Positions 51,119-59,470 of a stretch of 64,000 nucleotides of DNA are shown in pieces. Below the pieces are notes generated by a model that saw only the letters and a list, made by a program, of their open reading frames with translations, did no database searches and was not told where the DNA came from. The translations under genes and the position numbers were made by a program. Origin of the DNA: Firmicutes bacterium UBA2116 (GTDB taxonomy: Bacteria; Bacillota; Clostridia; Tissierellales; Sedimentibacteraceae); the NCBI GenBank assembly GCA_002331025.1, contig DCYG01000020.1, forward strand, positions 46,257-110,256, in the 5' to 3' direction. Within the stretch, counting starts at the first letter, position 1, and each line of letters starts with the position of its first letter.

Positions 51119-52075
51119 TCACCGCATAATGAATTCATACAATTTATACGGAATGTAATCAATTGAATCTTTATTAATGCTGTACATCATAAAATTTCCC
51201 TGTCTTTTCTTTTCAATCAGTCTTGCTTTGCAAAGAACCTTTAAATGCTTTGATATTCCTGCTTCTGTCAGATTCAGGCTCAAAGCTAAGCTCTGCGTTG
51301 ATGCGGCTTCCGTCTTCATCTCACGGAGAATTCTTAGGCGTGTTCCATCCCCAAGGGCTTTCAATAAATCTATCAAATCATCAGGAACCGCTTCATTTCT
51401 TTCTTCCAGAGAAACAAGCATAGTCAGATACAATATATTTTTGTCCTCATGCATCAGAAGATGCGGGCTGATGAATGTACTCGCTGTTATTACCACCTTG
51501 TCCAGCTTATCTAAATCAAAGTTGTAGTCCTTGTTCTTGTGAAAAATTATTTTGTTTTCATTTATCTCTAAACGCTCATGAATTTTAGCCATGCCATTAA
51601 GCAGTCCCTCTTCCATGAACATATTTATTTTTCTCTTTATTGTATGGATGAGAAAGGGCTGCAGAAAATTAATCTCATTATAAAAAAACATCTCATAATA
51701 AATTTTCATGATTTCAATAATATTGTTTTTTTCTTCCCAGCTGATAATCTTATCATATAATTCATATACCTCATTCCATTGATGTAAGCTAAGTTTTTCA
51801 ATTTCTGCCAGCGCATCCGGTATGCAAAGATCCTTATACGGACTAAAGTCGGAAAAATCCATAGGTATAAGCCAATCTCCCGTAATGTGTCCGTATTTTC
51901 TTATATTATGTAAAAGATCATGTGGAATTTTATCCGATATTTCCTCCATCCATTTTCTTCTGTCAAGATGGTGCTCAGGCACACAAATAACATGCATTGA
52001 AGCAATCATTTCAAATAACGGCGAAAATGCAAATTCCACATTCAATTCATTTTCACGCAAAAAACCTACATTCAT
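51119..52075 (-). CDS. ArsR-type winged-helix regulator with DUF5937-like N-terminal domain
   Basis: 318 residues. A large helical N-terminal part (about 1-230) resembling DUF5937 precedes a C-terminal ArsR HTH (about 238-318: LLKALGDGTRLRILREMK, LSLNLTEAGISKHLKVLCKARLIEKKRQGNFMMYSI). No thiol metal site is obvious. It follows the ABC-2 operon on the same strand, 9 bases after it, and very likely controls it through the palindrome at 54714-54737. AGGAGAG precedes the start. Confidence 0.88.
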   Translation of the reverse strand: MNVGFLRENELNVEFAFSPLFEMIASMHVICVPEHHLDRRKWMEEISDKIPHDLLHNIRKYGHITGDWLIPMDFSDFSPYKDLCIPDALAEIEKLSLHQWNEVYELYDKIISWEEKNNIIEIMKIYYEMFFYNEINFLQPFLIHTIKRKINMFMEEGLLNGMAKIHERLEINENKIIFHKNKDYNFDLDKLDKVVITASTFISPHLLMHEDKNILYLTMLVSLEERNEAVPDDLIDLLKALGDGTRLRILREMKTEAASTQSLALSLNLTEAGISKHLKVLCKARLIEKKRQGNFMMYSINKDSIDYIPYKLYEFIMR

Positions 52076-52084
52076 GCTGCTCTC

Positions 52085-52894
52085 CTAAAAAAGAGTTATA
52101 TTTCCTGTTATGCGCATATGCCTTTCCACTATCTTTATTATTGCCGAAATTAAAGTAAACAATATTACGGTAATCGCAATTCCGATACCAACAAACCCTC
52201 TTATTTCATAAAGCGAGCTTCCCGTGAGCACCACTCTCCTGACAGCCTCGATAGCATATGTCAATGGAAAAATTACACTGATTGCTTTTGCCCACAACGG
52301 AAACAGTACGGTCGGAACCTTTACACCCGAAAATATTTCCATGGGCTCCTCCAATATGGTAAATAAAAAATCAGAATCTCTTGAAAACAAAAATAGAGAA
52401 TTAAGAAACATACCCCACGCCACAGCCATTATCGTCACAATAAAGAATACGGTTATACTCGGCATGATTTTTATAATCAAAACCTCCCCATTCATTATCA
52501 GCACAAGAAGTGAGAAAATCATCATCACAAATACACTTTCAAACAAAGAGGATATGGCATTTCCTAAAAGCACCGCCGCTCTGTTAACCGGAGAAAGGTA
52601 AATAAGCTCCAGCGTTCCGCTGATTCTTTCAAAGGAGAAGTTCCATGCGGATTGAACCAGTGATCTGAAAAAACTCATGCACATATATCCCAACAACAAA
52701 TATACTACCATATTTTCTGCCGTAATGTAAGCTATTTTGCTTTTTTCAATATCAAACACCTTAAAACCGTAATACGTTGTTATGAAATTTAAAAAGGGCC
52801 ATACAAACAAGGATACATATATCATCCTGCTGTGAAAATAATTTTTATGCTGCTTCCTCATTTCAGCGGCAAGTGCTTTAATAAACGGCCTCAT
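52085..52894 (-). CDS. ABC-2 type permease (second of pair)
   Basis: 269 residues with six predicted membrane helices, ABC-2 fold: AWNFSFERISGTLELIYLSPVNRA (coupling region) and EIFSGVKVPTVLFPLWAKAISVIFPLTYAIEAVRRV (the C-terminal ABC-2 signature). It overlaps the ATPase gene by 17 bases and has GGAGGTG upstream. Together with the 53880 gene it forms a heterodimeric channel for drug, lipid or polysaccharide export. Confidence 0.9.
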   Translation of the reverse strand: MRPFIKALAAEMRKQHKNYFHSRMIYVSLFVWPFLNFITTYYGFKVFDIEKSKIAYITAENMVVYLLLGYMCMSFFRSLVQSAWNFSFERISGTLELIYLSPVNRAAVLLGNAISSLFESVFVMMIFSLLVLIMNGEVLIIKIMPSITVFFIVTIMAVAWGMFLNSLFLFSRDSDFLFTILEEPMEIFSGVKVPTVLFPLWAKAISVIFPLTYAIEAVRRVVLTGSSLYEIRGFVGIGIAITVILFTLISAIIKIVERHMRITGNITLF

Positions 52895-53870
52895 GATGCA
52901 CCTCCCTTGAAAGGCGAATTATGGCATCCTCAAGATGCGGTTCCTTTTCGTACATTTCCCGTATGTACAAACCGGCTTCCGTACACGTCCTTGATAATTC
53001 CATAGATATATTTTTCTTGCTGTTGATGTATATTGCATCATCTTCATCCTTTACCTCAACTGTTGCATCAACGGCTTTCAGCTTGTCACAAATGCATTCT
53101 GTAATTTCCTTGCTGTGCTTATCCAATCTGAGGACATAATTTTTTCTGTTAAAGGTTTCTGTAGTAAGCTCTTTGACAGTACCCTTCTTTATTAATACAC
53201 CATCGTTCATTATATAAATATAGTCACACAGCTCCTCTATTTCTCCCATATAATGAGAGGTTATGAGTATGCCTTTGTTTTGCTCCCTTGCAAGGTGCTT
53301 GATGTGGCTTCGCAGCTCCTTGGACACAACCGCATCCAGTCCTATTGTGGGCTCGTCAAGGAATAAATATTGAGGGTCGTTTATTAATCCACGAGCTATC
53401 TGTAATCTTTGCTTCATACCCTTTGAAAATGTTTCAACAGGCACGTCCTTTTTATTCTCAAGCCCTACCAGTTTAAGTAATGTATCAATTCTTTCCTTGA
53501 GCACATTGTTTGAAACATTGTATATTTGTCCGTAATACCACAGATTTTCATAAGTCGTAAGTCGCCAGTATATCATCCTCTCACCGCCGGCAATCATATT
53601 AATCCTCTTCTTTATCTCAACAGGATATTTCACCCCATCTATATCGTCTAAAAAATATCTCCCCTCTGTCGGTGACAGCAATGTGGTCAGCATTTTTATG
53701 GTGGTTGTTTTTCCCGCACCGTTTATGCCTAGAAGCCCTACTATTTTTCCTTTTTCTATCTGCATGGATATATCTTTGACTGCCTGAACCTCCTGTTTTT
53801 CTCTGAATAATCCCTTTCCTTGCTTAACCTTAACAATGTATGTTTTCTTCAAATGCTCCGCTATAATCAT
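52878..53870 (-). CDS. ABC transporter ATPase (DrrA/NatA-like)
   Basis: 330 residues. Walker A GINGAGKTT (about 49-57), signature FSKGMKQRLQIARG (about 147) and Walker B YLFLDEPTIGLD. A C-terminal extension of about 90 residues (LRLDKHSKEITECICDKL...) is typical of ATPases of ABC-2 drug and lantibiotic exporters. The glutamate and switch histidine (SHYMGE) are present. Middle gene of the three-gene transporter. Confidence 0.93.
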   Translation of the reverse strand: MIIAEHLKKTYIVKVKQGKGLFREKQEVQAVKDISMQIEKGKIVGLLGINGAGKTTTIKMLTTLLSPTEGRYFLDDIDGVKYPVEIKKRINMIAGGERMIYWRLTTYENLWYYGQIYNVSNNVLKERIDTLLKLVGLENKKDVPVETFSKGMKQRLQIARGLINDPQYLFLDEPTIGLDAVVSKELRSHIKHLAREQNKGILITSHYMGEIEELCDYIYIMNDGVLIKKGTVKELTTETFNRKNYVLRLDKHSKEITECICDKLKAVDATVEVKDEDDAIYINSKKNISMELSRTCTEAGLYIREMYEKEPHLEDAIIRLSREVHHEAVY

Positions 53871-53879
53871 GTCCTGCTC

Positions 53880-54692
53880 CTATCCGTTTATTTTTTCAAG
53901 TGCAATTTCTTCGCACCTTTTCATTTGTGTAAATCCGACAATAACGTATACGGTGCTCAGCAGCAAAATATACTGCACCGATGGCATCTGTTCACTTATC
54001 CCGCTGCCTGACAAAAGAGTACTCCGTATAAGATTCACCGCTTCTGTAACAGGTATAACCTCCGCTATGGTCTTGAGCCATTCCGGCAAGTACTGAACCG
54101 GAAAAGAAATGCCGCACACTAAAAACAAAAATGCAAACAGTGTGTTTTGAGATATATAAGTATCTCTCGTATAAAGCATTATGCTCCCAAGCACCATGGA
54201 CACTCCAAAAAAGGCATAGAGTGATACTGTGAAAGCAATAATAAAAGCTCCCATGTCAGCACGGCTCAAATCTATACCAAATGGTATTGCAATTATGAGA
54301 GAAACTATTATCTCCATTGATGTAGTAACAGTCTGCACAAGCATGCTGCCAAGAAAGTATTCTGCCCTCTTGAACGGTGCAAGCATCAGACTCTCAAGAG
54401 TTCCTTCCCTTAATTCCGTAATAAGGCTTCTGCTTACGTTGAGGCATGTCCTCACGACAAACAAATATGTTAGGCTTCCCACCACGACGTAGCTTATATA
54501 ATCTCCTGTACCGGTAATTTCGCTGAAATCCTGTGCCATGTTTCCCTCAAACAAAAACTTCCACATCATCCACGCACCGAGTACCGTATATAATCCGGTC
54601 AGAGTATTTCCCACAAAGAAATGCACCGGATATGCCCTGTACTTTATCATTAAGTCCTTTCTCATTGTTCCGTATAAAACCTTCAGATTCAT
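53880..54692 (-). CDS. ABC-2 type permease (first of pair)
   Basis: 270 residues, six predicted membrane helices. Family signature LITELREGTLESLMLAPFKRAEYFLGS in the coupling region and CGISFPVQYLPEWLKTIAEVIPVTEAVNLIRS near the end. The ATG at 54692 is chosen because GGAGG lies 5 bases before it; a longer reading would run over the operator palindrome. First gene of the operon. Confidence 0.9.
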   Translation of the reverse strand: MNLKVLYGTMRKDLMIKYRAYPVHFFVGNTLTGLYTVLGAWMMWKFLFEGNMAQDFSEITGTGDYISYVVVGSLTYLFVVRTCLNVSRSLITELREGTLESLMLAPFKRAEYFLGSMLVQTVTTSMEIIVSLIIAIPFGIDLSRADMGAFIIAFTVSLYAFFGVSMVLGSIMLYTRDTYISQNTLFAFLFLVCGISFPVQYLPEWLKTIAEVIPVTEAVNLIRSTLLSGSGISEQMPSVQYILLLSTVYVIVGFTQMKRCEEIALEKING

Positions 54693-54713
54693 TCCATCCT
54701 CCATTCCGTCACT

Positions 54714-54737
54714 TTGATTAACTATTCGGTTAATCAA
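54714..54737. promoter_or_regulatory. Candidate operator for the ArsR-type regulator
   Basis: TTGATTAAC-TATTCG-GTTAATCAA is a perfect 9-bp inverted repeat 22 bases upstream of the first permease start. ArsR-type proteins bind 9-12 bp dyads of this kind. The regulator gene is the last of the same operon, which fits autoregulation. Confidence 0.65.
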
Positions 54738-55090
54738 ATGCATTTGTCTTAAATTCACGCGTATTATACGGATGAATAATGATAATGTCAATGATTATTG
54801 TTTTAAAAAATATTGCTCGTAAATATTGCTTATAGATTTACATTTTATAGTAAATATAATTTTGTAAATTTATAGAAATTGTAAATGTTATTTGATATAA
54901 TTATAATACTTATTCATAAAGGAGAATGCAGATTCGAAAATAAAAGAATTATGAAGTAAATGTTACCGGAAGGCTTTTTTCAGAAAAGAACGGTTACTTT
55001 AAACTATGCAATCATCAGACATATGGTAGCCAGCAGAAGTCATCATCAGTTGACCGAATGGAATACATACTTTATATATCGGGATGTAAA
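54738..55090 (+). other. Divergent space with a possible broken 5' extension of the next gene
   Basis: The left part is A+T rich. From ATGCAGATTCGAAAA at 54926 a frame continues in phase with the gene at 55091, with a single TAA at codon 6 and then a coding-like run (NYEVNVTGRLFSEKNGYFKL). AAGGAG precedes this ATG by only one base. Either the downstream gene once began here, or the resemblance is chance. Confidence 0.35.
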
Positions 55091-55510
55091 ATGGATAAAT
55101 TCTATAAGTATTTTAGAAATATTTTAAGGGGATTACTTTTAATATTTGTTATTTCAATAATAATATCACCAGTTAAAATCCTTTATCCGGATGTGCGTAT
55201 ATCAACCCCGGATATAAATAAGCCGGAAAGAAAAACAATCGAATACAGATTCAGAGCAATCAATATGCTGCCTATCGGTTCGATTAATTTTAATGTGCAA
55301 TTTATGAAAACAAATCCGGAGCATCCATATTATAGTATAGTGCCTGATTATAACTCAGATACATCCATTACTATTGCTCCGGGAGAAATAAAATCTTTCA
55401 GCCATAAGATTGATATTACTACCGAGGATAACAGATTAATCAACTCATTGTATCAAAGTATCAAGGTCAGGATAACAGATAAGAAAATTGAAGAATGGAG
55501 ATTTAAATAA
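55091..55510 (+). CDS. Single-pass membrane protein of unknown function
   Basis: 139 residues. One membrane helix (about 12-32, LLLIFVISIIISPVKI) and an extracytoplasmic beta-rich domain, in which GEIKSFSHKIDITTEDNRLI recalls a small immunoglobulin-like or lipocalin-like fold. No family recognised. The ATG at 55091 is preferred over one at 55058, since the upstream ATG has no ribosome site. It is followed 6 bases later by the YitT family gene, so the two are probably cotranscribed. Confidence 0.65.
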   Translation: MDKFYKYFRNILRGLLLIFVISIIISPVKILYPDVRISTPDINKPERKTIEYRFRAINMLPIGSINFNVQFMKTNPEHPYYSIVPDYNSDTSITIAPGEIKSFSHKIDITTEDNRLINSLYQSIKVRITDKKIEEWRFK

Positions 55511-55516
55511 ACGTAG

Positions 55517-56371
55517 ATGATTAAAATTAACAGACAAATATTAAAGGAATATTTTTTTATAGCAATTGGCTCATTTTTTGTAGCCTTAGGCGTGTATTAT
55601 TTCATGGTTCCGGAAAACTTAGCTACAGGAGGAGTATCGGGGCTTTCAATTGTTTTAAACAATTATATAAGCATACCTATTTCTTTTATAAACTTTTTCC
55701 TGAATTTCATATTGTTTATATTGGGATTTATTTTCTTAGGTAAGGAATTCGGCGGAAAAACAATCTTTTCGGTAATATTTTTATCGTTATTTATGTATAT
55801 GATGGAAACATTCTTTCCTGTATCAGCACCTGTAACAGATGAAATATTGCTTAATTTAATATGCGGAATAGTTATATCTGCCATAGGACTTTCCATAGTA
55901 TTTAATCAAAATGCATCAACGGGAGGTACAGACATTGTTGCAAAAATATTGAATAAATATTTCAACATGGACATCGGCAAGGGCTTGATGACCGCCGATG
56001 TAATAGTAGTTGTAGCAGCCTTCTTTACTTACGGTATACAAACGGGTATAGTGGGAGCCTTCGGATGGTTTTTAAACGGAGTGGTTGTAAATTACTTTCT
56101 TGATGGCTTTTCAGTTAAAAATGAGGTTGTTATTATTTCCGAGAATCCTGATGAAATAAAGAAATACATTTTTGACAAATTAGACCGAGGGGTAACTCTA
56201 TACAAGGCTGAAGGCGGTTACACAAATGAAGAAAAGAATATAATAGTGACCATACTTGACAGAAAGGAATACTACATATTGAAAAAGCAGCTTAAAATAA
56301 TAGATCCTAAGGTATTTGTAACGGTTAGAACAGTACAGGAGGTTTATGGCTTTGGTTTCTCGAAATTTTAA
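55517..56371 (+). CDS. YitT family membrane protein (DUF161 + DUF2179)
   Basis: 284 residues. About five membrane helices (1-200) with the family signatures PENLATGGVSGLSIVL and NQNASTGGTDIVAKIL, then a C-terminal cytosolic DUF2179 domain (about 215-284) ending DPKVFVTVRTVQEVYGFGF. Members are widespread in Firmicutes and their transport role is unknown. Convergent with iscU across a shared terminator. Confidence 0.92.
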   Translation: MIKINRQILKEYFFIAIGSFFVALGVYYFMVPENLATGGVSGLSIVLNNYISIPISFINFFLNFILFILGFIFLGKEFGGKTIFSVIFLSLFMYMMETFFPVSAPVTDEILLNLICGIVISAIGLSIVFNQNASTGGTDIVAKILNKYFNMDIGKGLMTADVIVVVAAFFTYGIQTGIVGAFGWFLNGVVVNYFLDGFSVKNEVVIISENPDEIKKYIFDKLDRGVTLYKAEGGYTNEEKNIIVTILDRKEYYILKKQLKIIDPKVFVTVRTVQEVYGFGFSKF

Positions 56372-56385
56372 GGGAACAAAAGATT

Positions 56386-56423
56386 AAAAAAGCGGAGTCA
56401 AGATTATCTCTTCTCCGCTTTTT
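56386..56423. terminator. Bidirectional terminator between YitT and iscU
   Basis: AAAAAGCGGAG pairs with CTCCGCTTTTT around a 15-base loop. A and T runs on both sides make it work in both directions. Confidence 0.85.
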
Positions 56424-56425
56424 GT

Positions 56426-56854
56426 TTAATGGCAATGAATGTCGTCATCATCTATTGGTTCGTAATTCTCCAGACCCTTAATTACCTTGCCTGTTTTCTG
56501 TGCATAATCGAAAAGTGCTGATTTTACTGCCTGCTCTGCTAATACTGAACAGTGAACTTTTACAGGAGGAAGTCCTCCAAGAGCTTCTACAACTGCTTTG
56601 TTTGTTAATTCAACAGCTTCATTTATGCTTTTGCCCTTTATAAGCTCTGTTGCCATGCTTGATGAAGCGATAGCCGAACCGCAGCCGAAGGTTTCAAACT
56701 TAACATCCTCAATCGTTTCATCATTTATTTTTAAGTAAATTTTCATTATATCTCCGCATTTGGGGTTTCCCACCTGTCCTACACCATCTGCATTTTCCAT
56801 TGAACCGACATTTCTTGGATTTCTGAAATGGTCCATTACTACTTCTGTATACAT
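56426..56854 (-). CDS. iscU: Iron-sulphur cluster scaffold IscU/NifU-N
   Basis: 142 residues. The three scaffold cysteines lie in GNPKCGD, FGCGSAIASSS and VHCSVLAEQAV. The C-terminus is His-rich (DDIHCH). IscU receives sulphur from the desulfurase encoded just upstream. Third gene of the iscR-iscS-iscU operon. Confidence 0.94.
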   Translation of the reverse strand: MYTEVVMDHFRNPRNVGSMENADGVGQVGNPKCGDIMKIYLKINDETIEDVKFETFGCGSAIASSSMATELIKGKSINEAVELTNKAVVEALGGLPPVKVHCSVLAEQAVKSALFDYAQKTGKVIKGLENYEPIDDDDIHCH

Positions 56855-56875
56855 AATCTTCCTCCGAATTGATAG

Positions 56876-58063
56876 TTATTTTTTATATAAATCTTCATCA
56901 TTTTTTATTGGTGACATTTTTCTTAGCTTTTCTATTATGACCTTCATTGTCTGAACTACAAAATCTATGTCTTCTTCTGTTGTTTCTTCGCTTATTGTAA
57001 AACGGATGGAGCCGTGAGCTGTTCCGTGATCAAGTCCGGTAGCCAAAAGAACGTGTGACGGATCCAGTGAACCGGATGTACATGCCGAGCCGCTTGATGC
57101 TGCTATTCCTTCCATATCCAAGAGTAAGAGAATCGATTCTCCTTCTACATATTTATATGAAAAGTTAATATTGTTAGGCAATCTCATGGTAGGATGTCCG
57201 TTAAGTATTACATCAGGTATGTTATTTTTTATTCCTTCAATAAATTTATTTCTTAATGATGTAAGTTTTTCCACATGTGCATCAAAATCTTTGCTTGCCA
57301 ATTCAACTGCCTTGCCAAAGCCGACAATATTCTGAACTCCTTCTGTTCCTGCTCTTTTTCCTCTTTCCTGACCGCCGCCGTGAACGAAATTATCTATTTT
57401 AACGCCTTTTCTTATAAACATGCCGCCTATGCCCTTCGGCCCGCCTAATTTATGAGCTGACATTGACAGTAAATCTATATGCTGCTTTTTAACATCTATT
57501 CTAACTGCCCCCATTGCCTGTACTCCGTCTACATGGAATAGAACTCCATGTTCCTTTGCAATTTCACCGATCTGTTCGATTGGCTGAATTGTTCCTATTT
57601 CATTGTTAGCAAACATTATGGAAATAAGCATAGTTTCAGGAGTTATTGCTTCCTTTAGCTGCTCTAAATCTATCATACCGTATTTATCTACATCTAAATA
57701 AGTAGTTTTAATGCCGAATTTTTCTAAGTACTCGCAGGTATGAATAACTGCATGATGCTCTATCTTGGTAGTGATGATATGATTTTTTCCTTTATTAAAA
57801 TTAGCAAACGCAACACCCTTCAATGCCCAGTTATCCGATTCTGAGCCGCCGGCTGTAAAGTAAATTTCTTTTTCATCTGCATTGATAAAATCAGCAACAA
57901 TTTTTCTTGCATTTTCTATTGCCTCTTTTGATCTTCTTCCTAATTCGTACAATTGTGATGATGGATTGCCGTATTTTTCATCAAAATATTTAAGCATTTC
58001 ATCTATTACTTCTTTTTTAACCCTTGTGGTTGCAGCATTGTCAAGATAAAGTTTCTTGCTCAT
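56876..58063 (-). CDS. iscS: Cysteine desulfurase (IscS/NifS)
   Basis: 395 residues. PLP lysine in SMSAHKLGGPKGIGG (about 203) and the catalytic cysteine in SGSACTSGS (about 327). Supplies sulphur, and potentially selenium, as a persulphide. It overlaps iscR by 23 bases with GGAGGAG before the start. In this organism it may also feed selenide to SelD, which is inference. Confidence 0.94.
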   Translation of the reverse strand: MSKKLYLDNAATTRVKKEVIDEMLKYFDEKYGNPSSQLYELGRRSKEAIENARKIVADFINADEKEIYFTAGGSESDNWALKGVAFANFNKGKNHIITTKIEHHAVIHTCEYLEKFGIKTTYLDVDKYGMIDLEQLKEAITPETMLISIMFANNEIGTIQPIEQIGEIAKEHGVLFHVDGVQAMGAVRIDVKKQHIDLLSMSAHKLGGPKGIGGMFIRKGVKIDNFVHGGGQERGKRAGTEGVQNIVGFGKAVELASKDFDAHVEKLTSLRNKFIEGIKNNIPDVILNGHPTMRLPNNINFSYKYVEGESILLLLDMEGIAASSGSACTSGSLDPSHVLLATGLDHGTAHGSIRFTISEETTEEDIDFVVQTMKVIIEKLRKMSPIKNDEDLYKK

Positions 58064-58496
58064 CTTTCTCCTCCGTTAAATCGATTAAATTTGTTTTACG
58101 TTCCTCGTACATATCAGCTAAAGTTATATTATCAATAACATTGTTAATACTGTTCTCTATTTTTTCCAAAATCACTCTTGTGGCACAAATAGATTCTCTG
58201 GAACAGACCTCCTTGCTGATGCATTCTGAGGTAGTAATATCTCCCTCTAATGTTCTAAGTATCATTCCTACAGTTATTTCATCGGGTTTCCGGGCTAAAA
58301 AATATCCGCCTTGCGGACCCCTTACCGTATCTATATATCCGCCTTTTCTCAACTTAGCAAAAAGTTGTTCCAAATAACTTTCAGAAATATCATATTTTTC
58401 CGCTATTTTTTTAAGAGAAACAGGTCCTGAACCATAATTCAGTGCAAGTTCAAATATTGCTTTTAATCCATATCTGCCCTTTGTTGATAAAATCAT
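58041..58496 (-). CDS. iscR: Rrf2 family regulator IscR
   Basis: 151 residues. Rrf2 winged helix (MILSTKGRYGLKAIFELALNYGSGPVSLKKIAEKYDISESYLEQLFAKLRKGGYIDTVRG...GGY) and the three cluster cysteines in CISKEVCSRESIC (spaced 5-5). It senses iron-sulphur status and represses the isc operon. A dyad at 58536-58560 lies just upstream. Confidence 0.93.
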   Translation of the reverse strand: MILSTKGRYGLKAIFELALNYGSGPVSLKKIAEKYDISESYLEQLFAKLRKGGYIDTVRGPQGGYFLARKPDEITVGMILRTLEGDITTSECISKEVCSRESICATRVILEKIENSINNVIDNITLADMYEERKTNLIDLTEEKDEQETLS

Positions 58497-58535
58497 AATC
58501 TGTCTCCTCTCATCTTAATTCCCACTAACTTGGTA

Positions 58536-58560
58536 GGGTATAATCAATTATATTATACCC
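58536..58560. promoter_or_regulatory. Palindrome in the iscR promoter
   Basis: GGGTATAAT-CAATTAT-ATTATACCC is a perfect 9-bp inverted repeat with TATAAT inside each arm. Next to it lies CCCACTAAC/TTGGTAGGG (58521-58538), an imperfect dyad with Rrf2-site character. Either could be the IscR site covering the -10 region. Confidence 0.6.
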
Positions 58561-58584
58561 CACCATTCTTGTCAACATTAAATG

Positions 58585-58615
58585 CAAAAAAAGCACAAGA
58601 GATTTTCTTGTGCTT
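58585..58615 (-). terminator. Terminator of the DUF3343 gene
   Basis: On the minus strand AGCACAAG pairs with CTTGTGCT and is followed by seven Ts, 7 bases past the stop codon. Confidence 0.88.
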
Positions 58616-58621
58616 AATCTA

Positions 58622-58879
58622 TTACGGCAGCATTTTATACATAGTCTTGCCATCCTTTTTAATTTCCATAAATACATTATCAACAGGAACCTTCATGCAT
58701 TCCTTCATTACAATATTATAGGTGTTTTCTCCGTATGCCTTGATACAAAGATCACACTCGCTTTTAATGCTAAAAGGAGTTTGTGTAAGGTAAATATTTC
58801 TCACTCCATACCCCTGCAATTTATTAAATACCGCTACGGCATAATTTCCATGCTTGAAAGTTATAATATAAAGTTCCAT
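58622..58879 (-). CDS. DUF3343 putative Se/S carrier-like protein
   Basis: 85 residues. It matches DUF3343: LYIITFKHGNYAVAVFNKLQ and the CDLCIKAYG CxxC motif near residue 43. Members are proposed selenium or sulphur carrier-like proteins and often accompany selenium genes; the activity is not established. Start at 58879 set by GAGGAGG 6 bases upstream. Here it lies beside the isc genes, in an organism with a full Sec pathway. Confidence 0.85.
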   Translation of the reverse strand: MELYIITFKHGNYAVAVFNKLQGYGVRNIYLTQTPFSIKSECDLCIKAYGENTYNIVMKECMKVPVDNVFMEIKKDGKTMYKMLP

Positions 58880-58953
58880 TTTGAATCCTCCTCTACGCAT
58901 TGCTTACTATATTTTATTAAAAAAAATATATAAGGTTACAAAGGAGGATAGGG

Positions 58954-59457
58954 CTAATTCAAATAACGATGTTCTTCTTCATTGTCGTATATGCTGAATT
59001 CTTCTTTTAGATTTTCTAAATTGTATTCATAATCGTTTTCTGAAATTATATTGCTGTACAGTAAGGTATCCAATTTATTTTTATGGTCTTCAAAAATAAA
59101 TATTTCCTTACATGGCCATATTATATTTTCTTTTTTGCCGTCGTTAGTTTTTAAAACCGAAATTAACATTTCATTTTCATTTAAGTCCTCTACCGAACCC
59201 ATTAAATTAAACTTACTTATTTTTATATTATTCTTTTCAAATATGTTTCTTAATGCTTTAATAAACAAGTAATGCTCCTTTTTTATTTCATAGGAAACAT
59301 CCTCGCTCAACAAATTTTCCGTTAAATCCTTGTTGTAAAACTCAACGTTCAAATCGTATTTTTTATTTTGATCCAATAAATCGAATCTAATCTTTTTATT
59401 TATTTTCTCTTCAATATTTATATCTTTTATATCTGTGTTATATAACTTAAAATCCAT
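58954..59457 (-). CDS. Uncharacterised acidic protein
   Basis: 167 residues, soluble, rich in Asn, Glu and Lys. No motif recognised and no membrane segment. Possible clostridial DUF family, but I am not certain. The segment NLMGSVEDLNENEMLISVLKTNDGKKENIIWPCKE looks like a beta-rich middle. It follows rarA by 13 bases on the same strand and precedes the DUF3343 gene by 74 bases. Confidence 0.6.
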   Translation of the reverse strand: MDFKLYNTDIKDINIEEKINKKIRFDLLDQNKKYDLNVEFYNKDLTENLLSEDVSYEIKKEHYLFIKALRNIFEKNNIKISKFNLMGSVEDLNENEMLISVLKTNDGKKENIIWPCKEIFIFEDHKNKLDTLLYSNIISENDYEYNLENLKEEFSIYDNEEEHRYLN

Positions 59458-59470
59458 ATTATTACCCCCT

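Noticed and set aside
51119..52075. Arsenic or metal sensing by the ArsR-type regulator
   Set aside because: No cysteine or His metal site typical of ArsR/SmtB sensors is visible, and the linked genes are an ABC-2 exporter.
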